Shown: piece by piece, positions 1-9,539 of the stretch | Numbering within the stretch: position 1 is the first letter of the stretch | How the letters are laid out: each line of letters opens with the position of its first letter | Source of the DNA: Halocafeteria seosinensis | Lineage: Eukaryota > Sar > Bigyra > Bicosoecida | Length of the DNA stretch: 64,000 nt | Assembly (NCBI GenBank): GCA_001687465.1 | Contig: LVLI01000536.1 | Coordinates: forward strand, 1-64,000 | Direction: 5' to 3' | Position numbers and translations under genes: made by a program | The notes under the pieces: generated by a model | What the model saw: only the letters and a program-made list of their open reading frames with translations | Told to the model about the DNA's origin: nothing | Database searches by the model: none

Positions 1-98
1 TTTCCTTGTTCTTATGGTAGGATTTTAAAGCTTGCTCTTTCTTCTTCTTATGATTTTGGTTATCTTCGTTCATCTTGTCTATACGCTTATTCTAGTCT

Positions 99-112
99 CT
101 AGTCTTTAAGCC
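99..112. repeat. 14-bp direct repeat, left copy
   Basis: The word CTAGTCTTTAAGCC occurs here and again at 595-608. The two copies bracket an AT-rich patch that contains the broken acidic ORF at 131-515. The repeat could be the scar of an insertion or a local duplication. Chance is not excluded for a 14-mer. Confidence 0.5.
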
Positions 113-130
113 CTTTAAGATTTCATAAGT

Positions 131-515
131 TTATGGGTAGAAGAATTCATTACGGTTAACAATGCGTTCAGTATCATTTATGTAAATCCACGTTCCATTA
201 GGGGTTCGATATTTATAGCTTCCCCTTCCAGTCCTAAATACGGTCCTATACTCACCACGTATTCTTATATCCCCCACACCTAAACACAATTCAAAGGTTC
301 CTTTCGGTCTTCCTACTGGCCTCTGCTTCATCTTCACTTGTATCAATATCACTACTTGTTTCACTATCCATATCATCATCTTCTTCATTGTCACTATCAA
401 TATCACTGCTTGTTTCACTATCAACATCACTATCATTCTTGTTAAATACTGTAAATCTCTCAACTTGTTCGCACAGGATGAATAAAAACATTCGGTATCT
501 CTCCTTGATTTTCAT
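131..515 (-). pseudogene. Frameshifted acidic / AT-hook-like ORF remnant
   Basis: Reading leftward from 515, one frame encodes a strongly acidic stretch in which the nonapeptide DSETSSDID occurs twice. It stops at about 291. A second minus-strand frame, open down to 131, continues over the same place with RPVGRPKGT, an AT-hook-like basic motif, and then a Tyr/Arg/Thr-rich tail ending in EFFYP. An acidic linker followed by a GRPKG motif looks like one original protein split by a frameshift near 310-330. The patch is richer in A+T than the rest of the window. I do not recognise the protein. Such acidic-plus-AT-hook tails occur in proteins of large DNA viruses and mobile elements, so foreign origin is possible but is inference only. 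Confidence 0.4.
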
Positions 516-594
516 CCAGCAGCTCCATTAATTCACGTATATGGGTTTTCATTTGGTAGCTCATTATTATTTCTCTCTACTCTTGGTATATCTC

Positions 595-608
595 CTAGTC
601 TTTAAGCC
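595..608. repeat. 14-bp direct repeat, right copy
   Basis: Second copy of CTAGTCTTTAAGCC (first at 99-112), lying 3' of the AT-rich patch and about 130 bp before the ATPase gene at 739. Confidence 0.5.
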
Positions 609-703
609 GCTGGTTAGTAGGATTGAAATAAATGATAGAACAAAAAATTTTTACTGGTACCGTACGTGTGTACCGGTAGGACTGGTAGGCTGAAGTTAGG
701 GCT

Positions 704-721
704 TGACTGGTATGATTGAAG
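704..721. repeat. 18-bp direct repeat, left of ATPase gene
   Basis: TGACTGGTATGATTGAAG here recurs at 2364-2381 with one mismatch. The two copies lie just outside the start and the stop of the single-exon ATPase gene (739-2247). Both are preceded by an AAATTTTT tract, which suggests related flanking sequence rather than a lone chance word. Confidence 0.5.
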
Positions 722-738
722 ATTGAAAAACTCGCTTT

Positions 739-2247
739 ATGAAAGCTTTGTGTACATGGCTATACTATAGTTTTCGATGTATTGGTTTGGTTAGGAGTTT
801 TTTCAGAACACTGAGATGCCGGGAGAACGGAGGAACTCTCACCGTAGGAGAGTGCCAATGCCAGAACAGCAAGTGGGCTCGTCAATTTGCCTGTGAGGTT
901 TTCATGTGGTATCTTTCACTTGGTATAATGACCACGCATTACGTAGCCTTTGTATGTGCTGTGTACTTTGGCATTGGAGCCATTCTCACGATCGGTGTTG
1001 GGACGGGCTCTCTCTCTTACAACTGGGAGGAGAGACTCTCAAAGCATGCTGGCGCGTACTGGATTGAACTAATTGAACCCTTCCTTCCATATTATCGACT
1101 CTCCCCCTACCAAAAGCTGGTTCAATTGCTGAAGGAGCCGAAGACTAACCTACTGGACTTACAGGGACATTATTTTGTCAACCGGTCCAAACCTCTCTCT
1201 TCACTGGAATCCGAACCATTCCAAGTTTGGTATGGCCCCAAGGGTACGGGCAAGACGACCACGGCAAAGAAATATTTAGAAGAACTGTCATCGGAAGGGA
1301 AGCCTGTCTTGTACCTAAGCTATAGATACGCAGACACTTGGATGTCTTTCTCGAAATGCTTTAGACGGTTCAAATACGAGGTCGACATTCCTGCCAGACT
1401 GGAAATGGGTATGAAAGCCGGACTCGAAAGGGCACTGGCGACAGCATACGCCACACTTGGATCTTCCCCGTTGGTTGTCGTCGATGATATTGACTTCGCA
1501 CCTCAGGATGAAGTGAAAACATGGGTCCTGTTTGGGCGCACAGCACGCCGAGAAAAGAGATCTCAATTTCAAGTGATTCTTATCACTTCCCCCGGGGAAG
1601 GAATACACAAGATCAGGAAGGTGTCAGACCACATTTACGCCACGGAGGTGATATTTGGTAATCTTAAACGAAACGAAGCGAACGAATACCTGTTGAAAGA
1701 TAAAAGGATAGAAGATCCAGAGCTAAGGTGTTGGATCTGGCATGTCATTGGGAGTAAGCCTGGTGACCTTGAGGACTACGCGCCTGTTTCATCTGTTTCC
1801 AAGCAGGAATTATATAGGGTTCAGGAAGAGATGAGGAGAGTTGCGAGTGAAGCGTACAAAGAGGCGACGGCACATATCGCGTCAATGCGGGGAAAAGAGG
1901 GAGCAAAATGCTTTGATAGTGTTGCACATGCGCTGGTGAACCATTCTCTGTCAATGCGTAGCTCCTTGGAATGTTTAGAGGAAAATGACTTGGTTCCTCT
2001 TTTGGCAGAATATGGCTACGGTACTTACGCCATTCAAGACTTTTGCGATGCAGGAAACCTGTTCACTACAGATTTGGACGGGTGCTTGAGCTTTGAAAGC
2101 AAATACGTGGAGGACTACATGAGGTACAGATTTCGAAATCAAACTTATTATGACTTCGAACGTGTGTGCAAGGAGGAATTGAAACAGTCGAAGAACTGGA
2201 CGGTTCATCCTCAAAATGAGAACTGGGAGATCGAGGCAGGCCAGTGA
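739..2247 (+). CDS. Membrane-anchored P-loop ATPase (AAA/STAND-like), function unknown
   Basis: A single-exon 502-residue protein. About residues 53-90 are hydrophobic and could form one or two membrane helices. The nucleotide-binding core is clear. Walker A is GPKGTGKT at about 166-173. Walker B is LVVVDDID at about 245-252, a run of hydrophobics ending in two acidic residues. A following ILITS strand fits a sensor-1 position. The C-terminal third is helical and charged, with no domain I recognise. The order membrane segment, P-loop ATPase, helical tail resembles archaeal-type/STAND ATPases that occur singly in protist and fungal genomes, often next to mobile DNA. The near-identical 18-bp words on both sides and the T-rich tract after the stop fit an inserted or retroposed gene. 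The ATPase fold is well supported by motifs; the biological role is not known. Confidence 0.75.
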   Translation: MKALCTWLYYSFRCIGLVRSFFRTLRCRENGGTLTVGECQCQNSKWARQFACEVFMWYLSLGIMTTHYVAFVCAVYFGIGAILTIGVGTGSLSYNWEERLSKHAGAYWIELIEPFLPYYRLSPYQKLVQLLKEPKTNLLDLQGHYFVNRSKPLSSLESEPFQVWYGPKGTGKTTTAKKYLEELSSEGKPVLYLSYRYADTWMSFSKCFRRFKYEVDIPARLEMGMKAGLERALATAYATLGSSPLVVVDDIDFAPQDEVKTWVLFGRTARREKRSQFQVILITSPGEGIHKIRKVSDHIYATEVIFGNLKRNEANEYLLKDKRIEDPELRCWIWHVIGSKPGDLEDYAPVSSVSKQELYRVQEEMRRVASEAYKEATAHIASMRGKEGAKCFDSVAHALVNHSLSMRSSLECLEENDLVPLLAEYGYGTYAIQDFCDAGNLFTTDLDGCLSFESKYVEDYMRYRFRNQTYYDFERVCKEELKQSKNWTVHPQNENWEIEAGQ

Positions 2248-2642
2248 TCGGGCAAAATTCTGTTTATACATTGAAGTGGAGAAAATATCAAAAATACCAC
2301 TTTTCTTTCTTGAAAAAGTGACTGTTTGTTTTTTTTTTTGTTTTGTTTTTTTTTAAATTTTTATGACTGGTATGATCGAAGTTTTACCCTCCACAGCACG
2401 GATGATTAAGGCGGCTTAAATGAAAGTATTGATACATTCAAAACAAATTTCAGTATCACCATCAAAATCAGTGTTGTCTGCTCTACCTTTACACATACGA
2501 CTTTCTCACCTGAACGCACGACGTAGAACAAAGAGCGACATCAACTCGCACGAGTGCTATCCATTTCGAACATAGGGAATCCATATTAGGGATCATGTAT
2601 TATATATAGCATTGCTCTACCCGAAGGAATCTACGCTAGACC
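2248..2642. other. T-rich intergenic stretch after the ATPase gene
   Basis: Contains an almost pure T tract at about 2325-2355, then AAATTTTT and the right copy of the 18-bp repeat (2364-2381). No coding potential was seen. Confidence 0.5.
2364..2381. repeat. 18-bp direct repeat, right of ATPase gene
   Basis: TGACTGGTATGATCGAAG matches 704-721 at 17 of 18 positions. Confidence 0.5.
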
Positions 2643-3359
2643 GTGAATGCGAGTGCTTCCCGAATTCAATCTAGTATGATGCATCTTCACCACGTTGTGG
2701 AGCACCAACGAAGTGCACGGGTCAGCCATTACATCAGTTCGGAAGTTTCCTCATCAGCGTTGTTTTTCCTGGCAAACGTTTCCAGCACTTTATCAATTGA
2801 GTGTGCCTTCCACGAGGTCACCCGTCGCATCCATCACGAATGGTATAATTCCCGTGTCATGCTCCAGTAGACTTCCCATCTGGTTTTCGCGAGGTAACAA
2901 CCAATGTACATCCAAAATGACTGAGAAGTCGTTGCGCCACATTTCCTGGATTCATCTCTGGCTTGGAACCATCAAAGATGCCGGACAGTCAGTGGGCATA
3001 AGCATGTAACCTATTTTTTGACGCGGCGATTTCAGTCTCGAGCCCTTTCGCCTCTGCATTCCTACGGAAGTCCCTCAACAAGTGGCGAACTTTTTGGGTG
3101 AATTTCGCACAAAGTGAAGTCACACTCGACCGTAAAGTACACTGGTTTACATGCGCCTGTTGAAAGATTCTTATGGTACTGGAAGAGGTTGATGCGGCTA
3201 TGCGTTTTTCTTAGCAGTATACGGAGTACATATATATATGTGTATGGAACTCGGGTTACTCGATTTGGAGCCGTCATCGAACTTGCACCTGTAGCAATTA
3301 CAAGGTTTACACTGGTTGTAAGACAGGACGGGTAGCAGTGGTATAATATGGTGTCGTCG

Positions 3360-4860
3360 TGTCGGTACTCATGGTGTATCTGCAAACATGGTTCCAGTAA
3401 AGGGGAACTTCAGAACTCAGAGCGGGTGAGCTATCCAGCCTTTGTCCGGATGCGAATGCGCGGGACTTGCCAACAGTGGTCAACTACTGGCAAGGAGTCG
3501 CTGCTGGAGATAGCAGGCATCAGGCTTTGGATCAAATATCCGCGCTGTCATGGCCAAACCGCTCTTTGGAAGGAGTAGGCCCCTACGGAAGGCTTAGCCG
3601 TACGTGTGGTAGTTTCCCACATTTCGCTGGCACAATAAGCTTGACGAACCTCTGGAGCAAATCGTGTGGGACTCGCATACTGCTGATGCCACTGCTCGTG
3701 TGGATTCACTCACAATTCGGAATTGTTCTCAATTATCTAGTTCTGCATTTCGGCATTCTTCTACCTTGACGGTCAGGCTTGACCAGCCTTCGGTTACAGC
3801 GTTGCAGACTTTGGGACTCGTGGTTCCAGTATCTATCCAGTTTTAGGATATTGAAAATGATAGCCTGTAGCCACTGTCAGCTTTCGGATACCACTTTAGG
3901 CCATCTGTCCAATTTGACCGCTTTCACTATGTACATTTGCAATCTAGGGAGCATTACAGACTATGGATTTCAGTACATATTTGTCCAACTTGTCGCATCT
4001 GAGACTGGAAGATTGCTCAAATTTGGCAATTTCCGATTTGGCGTTTCAACATCTTCGCAAATTGACTTCATTGACAGTAGGCAATTGCGGAGTGGCCGTA
4101 ACTAACTCTTCTTTTCGATCCCTGTCAGACCTCGCAGGGTTGAAACTAGTAGAGTGCACTTGCTCTAGCATTACTGATTCGGCGTTTGAACATATCTCTA
4201 GATTGACGTCATTGACTATGAGAAGCTGTAATCAACCTAATTTCGCGCATGCTGCCTTCAAACATCTGTCTAGTTTGATCGAATTGCGGTTGATCATTTG
4301 CGACCAAAGCACGATAACGAATGCTGCATTCCACCACCTCTCCAATTTGAGTTCGTTGCATATGGGACCTTACAGGATGTCAACTATATCGACATCTGCT
4401 TTCTGTCATTTATCGCGCTTGACGGAACTTTCGCTCACTACCGTAGTCATGGGAGATTCCTCCTTCCATCACTTACACAATTTGAGAGCATTATGCTTGT
4501 GGCTCTGCAATACCTCTCCCATTACGGATTTTGCCTTCAAACATTTCTCCGTTTTGCGAACACTGACTATTGTACAATTGATTGTAGGCCTTGAAAAGTC
4601 TACAATCACAGACTCTGCCTTTACACACCTACCCGACTGAAGATCATTGACTTTGCTTGGTTGCACTGCGCTCAAGATAATAACGGAATCTGGATCTCAA
4701 CACCTCTCCAAGTTAACTTCATTGCAGTTAGCCCAGTGCAATGAAGCAAGTGTTGCCAACTTCCATCCCGAAACTTTGCCGTGTCTGAAAACGTGGTGTG
4801 TTCGATGACCTGCTCAGCAATCACTATTGAAGTGCTCTCCAGTGGATGAGCAAACTGTAG
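3360..4860 (+). pseudogene. Decayed leucine-rich-repeat protein gene
   Basis: Several plus-strand frames encode the same repeat of about 24-27 residues, with a pattern like ITDSAFxHLSxLTSLxLxxC. The longest intact run is 3963-4640, about eight repeats. Earlier repeats lie in other frames (about 3664-3780 and 3779-3960), so frameshifts fall near 3775 and 3975. After the TGA at 4638-4640 the pattern resumes in the same frame (SGSQHLSKLTSLQLAQC) until about 4800. The Cys-ending repeats resemble F-box/AMN1-type LRRs, but no F-box is visible upstream. Between 2640 and 3350 there are only weak coding-like scraps that may be the remains of its 5' end. Because of the stop and the frameshifts I call it a pseudogene; introns could explain one frame change but not all of them. 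Confidence 0.6.
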
Positions 4861-5053
4861 TATGCTTGCAAGAGGAACCAGGATAGGACAGAGCAGAGTC
4901 GACGGTGACGGGGAGGGACGGCCTCTGAACTCTTCTTGTACGGCGTGCCGGTGATAGGAAGCAGATTATTCTCGATCTTACTGCGGGAAGTGCGGGAGAA
5001 TCATGAAAAGTTTACGCAGACTCTGGGCACGAAAAAATTTAACGTAGGAACGG

Positions 5054-5540
5054 ACGGACAAAGACTACTGCATAGCCCAAACGCTGCCCCGTGATGCTAC
5101 CCTCTGGAGACTGGCAAGTCCTCGTGCTAAGGTATTCAGGTCGCTCAGGATCCCTGTAAGCTCTTTTGCTGTCGTCGGTCCTACTTTTGATTAGGACACT
5201 AAGGATGCTCTTGCTAACACATGGATTACGTTCGTTTGGCATTGCTATGCACTGCAGCTACACCGCTCGAGAACGGAGCGTGAAAAAATATTAGATCCTC
5301 CGGTACTGAACTATTATCAAGCGGAAGACGGACGATGCAAATTGAACCATTTACCGCTTGCTTAGCTAAGGAAGAATCAATTCACAGATAGTTATTCAAG
5401 AATGCGCGGACACTTGGTAAATGTACAGCTTGAGGACGCTGTCTTGCTTGAGATTCATTTCAACCTAAGTATGCGCGGACACTTGGTACTAAATGTACAG
5501 CTTGAGGACGCTGTCTTGCTTGAGATTCATTTCATGTGTG
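5054..5540 (+). pseudogene. Broken copy of the histidine-phosphatase gene
   Basis: From about 5054 the sequence aligns with the 5' part of the intact gene at 7277 (shared words include CAAAGACTACTG, TGTCGTCGGTCCTACTTT and AAGGATGCTCTT) but has many substitutions, small indels and stops. The similarity is lost after about 5345. It resumes at 5402 with sequence matching only the last 50 bp or so of the intact gene (GCTTGAG-TTCATTTCA), so most of the middle is deleted. That 3' piece is then tandemly duplicated. The RHG motif of the intact gene has become WHC-like here. This is a dead duplicate, not a functional paralogue. Confidence 0.8.
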
Positions 5541-5564
5541 TGTGTGTGTGTGTGTGACCTAAGT
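5402..5564. repeat. Tandem duplication with a (TG)11 insertion
   Basis: A unit beginning ATGCGCGGACACTTGGTA and ending ACCTAAGT occurs at 5402-5470 and again from 5471. The second copy has a three-base CTA insertion and is interrupted by a (TG)11 microsatellite at 5535-5556 before its own ACCTAAGT. The unit is derived from the 3' end of the histidine-phosphatase gene. Confidence 0.85.
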
Positions 5565-5780
5565 ATGTTCAACTAAGGATGAGTGACCAGTGGAACCAGA
5601 AGGAGATCCTGACCAAGAAACAGTGGAACACAATCGGTCACAAGAAATACCACTCCGTGCATGGATTGCTGTTACTGTCTTAACTGGTGGTAGTCTCTTC
5701 AACACAAACAAGAAGCTACAGATCCCAAGACAACATACAGGTTAGGGTGATAGGGGTGATCTGCAATTTCTCCTTCGGAA

Positions 5781-6472
5781 TTAGGACGCAAAATCGTATT
5801 TGTTACCACGCAGTCTTTGCGCATTCATACCGCAATCTCCCTCTGTAGGAAGTGCATTATCAGTGTATGAGAAGAGAAACGAGAAAGTTGTTGAAATAAA
5901 CCTACTTGTCCAGACCTCAGTAAGGTTGAGTGGCGGGGGGCTATCAGCACAGCCCCCGGGGACGCCTCCAACGACTGGGTTACTGTCGCTGACATACACA
6001 CACTGGTGAGCTCGTCCGTTATACAACCTCACCCTCCACCAGTCACCAGATATATTCGTGATTCCTCTGTACACGAGGTGAGCGTCGTTGGTGCATTGCA
6101 GGATCTTAAGTAGTCAGTGAGTAGTTGTCGTTGTTACCAACGTCAGCTTGACTTACGTAGTGGTGTAGTTTGCGCATTGTGGGTTCGAATTATAATCCAC
6201 ACAATATATGACATGGTGTTCAACATTTGTTAGATCCCAGACGTAGCACATCTGTACGTCGACTTTCTGCGTCCAGTTCCAAGAGTACCTGTATGGAATC
6301 AATAAGCAAATGGATTTCAGAGAGTGTCGGTGAATCAGAGCGCCTAGCCACTGATTATCACTTCAAGCATTGACTACAATTTGCCCACTCACTTGAGATC
6401 TGCTGGGAACGACTCCACCAAGGTGAAAATGCTGGCGACAGCCAAAGTTGTAAACAGCACTTTCATTTTCAT
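5781..6472 (-). CDS. Small secreted protein, function unknown (4 exons)
   Basis: Proposed exons on the minus strand are 6472-6393, 6288-6157, 6066-5906 and 5842-5781. They give 144 residues, all introns are GT/AG, and the phases close. The start MKMKVLFTTLAVASIFTLVES is a good signal peptide followed by a possible cleavage site near SFPADL. The mature part has paired Cys residues (MCYVW, IYCVDY, QCANYTT, HQCVYV, GGCADS, GDCGMN) and N-glycosylation sequons (NYT, NIS, NLT), as expected for a small disulphide-bonded extracellular protein. I do not recognise a family. The second intron uses the downstream CGTGTACAG acceptor because the nearer TTAAG acceptor would shift frame. It lies between the dead and the intact histidine-phosphatase copies. 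Confidence 0.6.
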
Positions 6473-7276
6473 TTTCCCTCGATATGTGCTGCCTGAACGC
6501 ATCACACAATGATAGATGTATTATGTCATAAACAGATACTCAATTTCTGGAGGTATTGAAGAATTACATTGACATCGGCTTGGAGCCTTCTTCCTTTTTT
6601 CTCCGGAAACTGAGAGGCACGTCCGGATTTAGGCTCAGCAATGCAGTGCTAATGGAGCCTCTATCTCTTCCCCTCCTCAATCTCTGACATTTTTTCTGGT
6701 GTATGATAGCTCTTTCGCTCTATGTGATGTGTGTTCCCGAGAGCAACCCTTCTATTGTATTTGTACAGTGTTTTCGGCTACCCTTACTGAGCGATGGGGC
6801 CATTTACAGCTAGGCAAACATGAAACTTACGTGATTCGCGATTTTTCAATGCGTATTCCCGCTGGACATGGTACTGGCAACAATGCATGAAGTATTAGGA
6901 ACACTGAGATCCCAGTCTGCACAACGTCCTCCCCCACCGTGGTAACCGTCTCGTCTGGGCTAAGAAGCAGTTGGGCTTGTGAAGGCAGCAGTGAAGTATG
7001 CACTAGGTAGCTGCTACCGTACCACTACTCCCTTCGTTTTCTGATGGATTTATACCCCTGAGGGGATTCCTAAAACGTGCTGACGGTAAAGAGCTATAAA
7101 ATTGCTCAAGGAGCTCTCACTGTGAGACCTATAGAACGGCCAGAGGCAGAATTTTCTTGCACTCTTGGGTATCCTGCCGACGGACATAGCAGGTTAGACG
7201 TCTATTGCAGGATCTCGTAAAGGTTACACCTGAATAAAAGGGAAGGAACAAACGATATTATCCGGACAGTGGTATC
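6473..7276. other. Intergenic, divergent promoter region
   Basis: Lies between the start of the secreted-protein gene (minus) and the start of the histidine-phosphatase gene (plus). I see no convincing exon in about 800 bp. It must hold both promoters. Confidence 0.5.
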
Positions 7277-8086
7277 ATGGAGACACAAAGACTACTGTAT
7301 AGCCCAAGCGCTGCCCCAGGAGGTCCGAGTCTTCAGACTGGCGCATGCTATGGCATTCGGACCTCTTTTGATGTCGTCGGTCCTACTTTGGATCAGGAGA
7401 CTAAGGATGCTCTTACCAACACACGGATTACGTTCGTCCGACATGGCTATGCGCTACACCAATGCGCAGCCCCACATCTTCCGCGACCGGAGCGTCAAAA
7501 GATATTAGATCCTCCGCTGGTGAAACTTAAACGGGAGACGGAAGATGTGAATGAAACCATTAACCTCATGCTTACTCATAGGGGAATCAACAAACACATA
7601 GATATACCAGAAAATGCCGAAACTCCCGATGGAAAAGAGCAAGCCAAGGCGCTCGGTAGGCAGGCATCAGGTCTGGGGAGCTACAGCCTTTGCACATATG
7701 AAGTATTTGCAAGTAGTGATCAGGTACGATCATTACAAACACTCTGTTATTTCCTTGAAGGAGCGGAAATTACGCCTGAACGATGCTTGAGACGAACACC
7801 GCTCCTTCGCGAGACTGACTACGATCTCTCTGTAGCCCGCTTTGACGACACTATAGCGACCCATCCGGAAATAGCAAACCACCAGTGGATAAAAACTGGC
7901 GACGCACCGACCGAGCCACGGGATATCAAAGACAGATGCCCTAAAATCTGGCAATGGCTTGCAAGAACCCTCGAGGAACATGACGCAAGCAGCATTCTGG
8001 TCGTATCTCATTACAAAATGTTACGCGCTCTACTAAATGTCAGGTTTCAAAATGCTGCCTTGCTTGAGGTTCATTTCACGAATTGA
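7277..8086 (+). CDS. Histidine phosphatase superfamily protein (phosphoglycerate-mutase-like)
   Basis: A single-exon 269-residue protein. The catalytic RHG motif (ITFVRHGYAL, His at about residue 56) accepts the phosphate in this superfamily. FASSDQVRSLQT is the usual second block that supplies an Arg. VVSHYKMLRALL near residue 245 supplies the second catalytic His. The roughly 50 residues before the RHG motif are unrelated to the domain and look unstructured. Members include small-molecule and protein phosphatases and mutases, so the substrate cannot be read from sequence. A broken copy of this gene lies 2 kb upstream in the same orientation, a recent local duplication with loss of one copy. 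I chose the ATG at 7277 because the similarity to the dead copy begins there. Confidence 0.85.
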   Translation: METQRLLYSPSAAPGGPSLQTGACYGIRTSFDVVGPTLDQETKDALTNTRITFVRHGYALHQCAAPHLPRPERQKILDPPLVKLKRETEDVNETINLMLTHRGINKHIDIPENAETPDGKEQAKALGRQASGLGSYSLCTYEVFASSDQVRSLQTLCYFLEGAEITPERCLRRTPLLRETDYDLSVARFDDTIATHPEIANHQWIKTGDAPTEPRDIKDRCPKIWQWLARTLEEHDASSILVVSHYKMLRALLNVRFQNAALLEVHFTN

Positions 8087-8333
8087 ATGACCTCCCGAAA
8101 ACAATAATACCATTCACAGGAAATAGGCATGAACTGATCTGTACTTATCGTGAACTTACAACAAGTACTTCTCCAGAGCATCTTCTATCATCACTGGCCA
8201 ATCGAGTCACTGCATGGGAAAACTTTCGCCGAAAAGACTGGAAGTTTGGTTTGTGACTCTCGTACAAGTTTATTACTGATTCCAATCAAAGTATTGTCAA
8301 GTTTCGAAGAAAATAATACTACAGAGACATACA

Positions 8334-9539
8334 ATGGCAATACTTGCTCCATCGCCGTCAGAGCGTCGTTTTCTGGTCCAAGGCATTGACCAAAACATTC
8401 GACGCGATGGCCGAGCTCGTTTGGACTTTCGCTTCATCGATATCGAGTGTGGTTTATTCCCTCAGGCCAATGGGTCTTCACGATTGCGTTTGGAGCAAGC
8501 AGGGACGGACGTCATTGCCTGTGTGAAAGCCGAAATAAGCACTCCAGCGCCGTCAAAGCCTTCGGAAGGGCTTATACAGTGTGATATACGATGCTCTTCC
8601 GGCGCCACTTCCTCCCGAACGAGGGAAATGGAGACGGAATTGCGCTATACATTGGACCAAACATTGCTTTCCAATGGTGCCCTGAATCGTGAGCAATTAT
8701 CCATTGTCCCCGGACATACGTGCTGGATTCTGTACGTGGATGTCATCGTACTGAGCTCGGGAGGCTCTCTGGCCGATGCCGTCACATTGGCATGTTATGC
8801 TGCATTGAATAGCACTCTTCTACCCAAGATCAATGTGACCAAGGTCTCTCAACCCCATGGAGGAGTAGAGGAACCTAGCTCCAAAACGAAAGTGGTGGAT
8901 GAACACGAGGAGCAGCTCGAGGATGCCATGGCGAATGTCTCCATGGATGCTGCCGAGGCTGCTGCAGCTTCAGGGAAAGAACTAGTCTACACTTCTGGCA
9001 CGGCTGAGTCTTCACAGTTTAGCTATCAGCTCGATGTAGACGATGATCCGTCCAGTGGATGGATGTTGGAAGCTACCAATGTGCCCGTGGCAGTCACTCT
9101 GTGGCAAGTCAATGGGAGACCCGTCGTGGATGCTTCGCTGGAGGAAGAAGCTTGTTCGGAAGCGTCTATTGTTGTGTCTATGGATCGGAAGGGAAACCTT
9201 GTCAGTATCAACACACGATCACAACCATCGGGACAGGCGTTCCATGGTGATACAAGCGAATCGCTCGTGTTTGGCTGTATCCACCCTGAGGCATTGGAAG
9301 CTTCGATCAACGCGGCTCAGGCTATTGCGAAGGTCTTGTTCGACCGTGTTGATGCATCGTTGGAAAATGCCAAAGAAAAGAACCAGCAGGCAATGAACTA
9401 CTTTGTAAACGAAATTAAGACAGGAAGCAATGGGTCAACGCTCATCTCCGAAGATAGCGCCCTCAATGGAGTCCGCCAGTCTCTTCAGGATGATGATGTA
9501 AATGCTATAGCTTCTGCAGCATCCAAGATGAACAGTTAA
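8334..9539 (+). CDS. RRP42: Exosome complex component RRP42 (EXOSC7-like)
   Basis: A single-exon 401-residue protein of the RNase PH-like ring of the RNA exosome, which degrades and processes RNA in nucleus and cytoplasm. The N-terminal block FLVQGIDQNIRRDGRARLDFR, the KAEISTPAPSKPSEG segment, CWILYVDVIVLSSGGSLADA and the C-terminal VNGRPVVDASLEEEACSEAS match the RRP42/EXOSC7 pattern rather than RRP45 or RRP43. In the eukaryotic ring these subunits are structural, without phosphorolytic activity. It is longer than the typical 290-300 residues because of an acidic, Ala/Ser-rich insertion before the last block and a tail of about 70 residues. It starts 247 bp after the stop of the phosphatase gene on the same strand. 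Confidence 0.9.
   Translation: MAILAPSPSERRFLVQGIDQNIRRDGRARLDFRFIDIECGLFPQANGSSRLRLEQAGTDVIACVKAEISTPAPSKPSEGLIQCDIRCSSGATSSRTREMETELRYTLDQTLLSNGALNREQLSIVPGHTCWILYVDVIVLSSGGSLADAVTLACYAALNSTLLPKINVTKVSQPHGGVEEPSSKTKVVDEHEEQLEDAMANVSMDAAEAAAASGKELVYTSGTAESSQFSYQLDVDDDPSSGWMLEATNVPVAVTLWQVNGRPVVDASLEEEACSEASIVVSMDRKGNLVSINTRSQPSGQAFHGDTSESLVFGCIHPEALEASINAAQAIAKVLFDRVDASLENAKEKNQQAMNYFVNEIKTGSNGSTLISEDSALNGVRQSLQDDDVNAIASAASKMNS

Noticed and set aside
6150-6200. GGTTCGAATT resembling a tRNA T-arm
   Set aside because: It is antisense to exon 2 of the secreted-protein gene and has no acceptor stem or anticodon arm around it.
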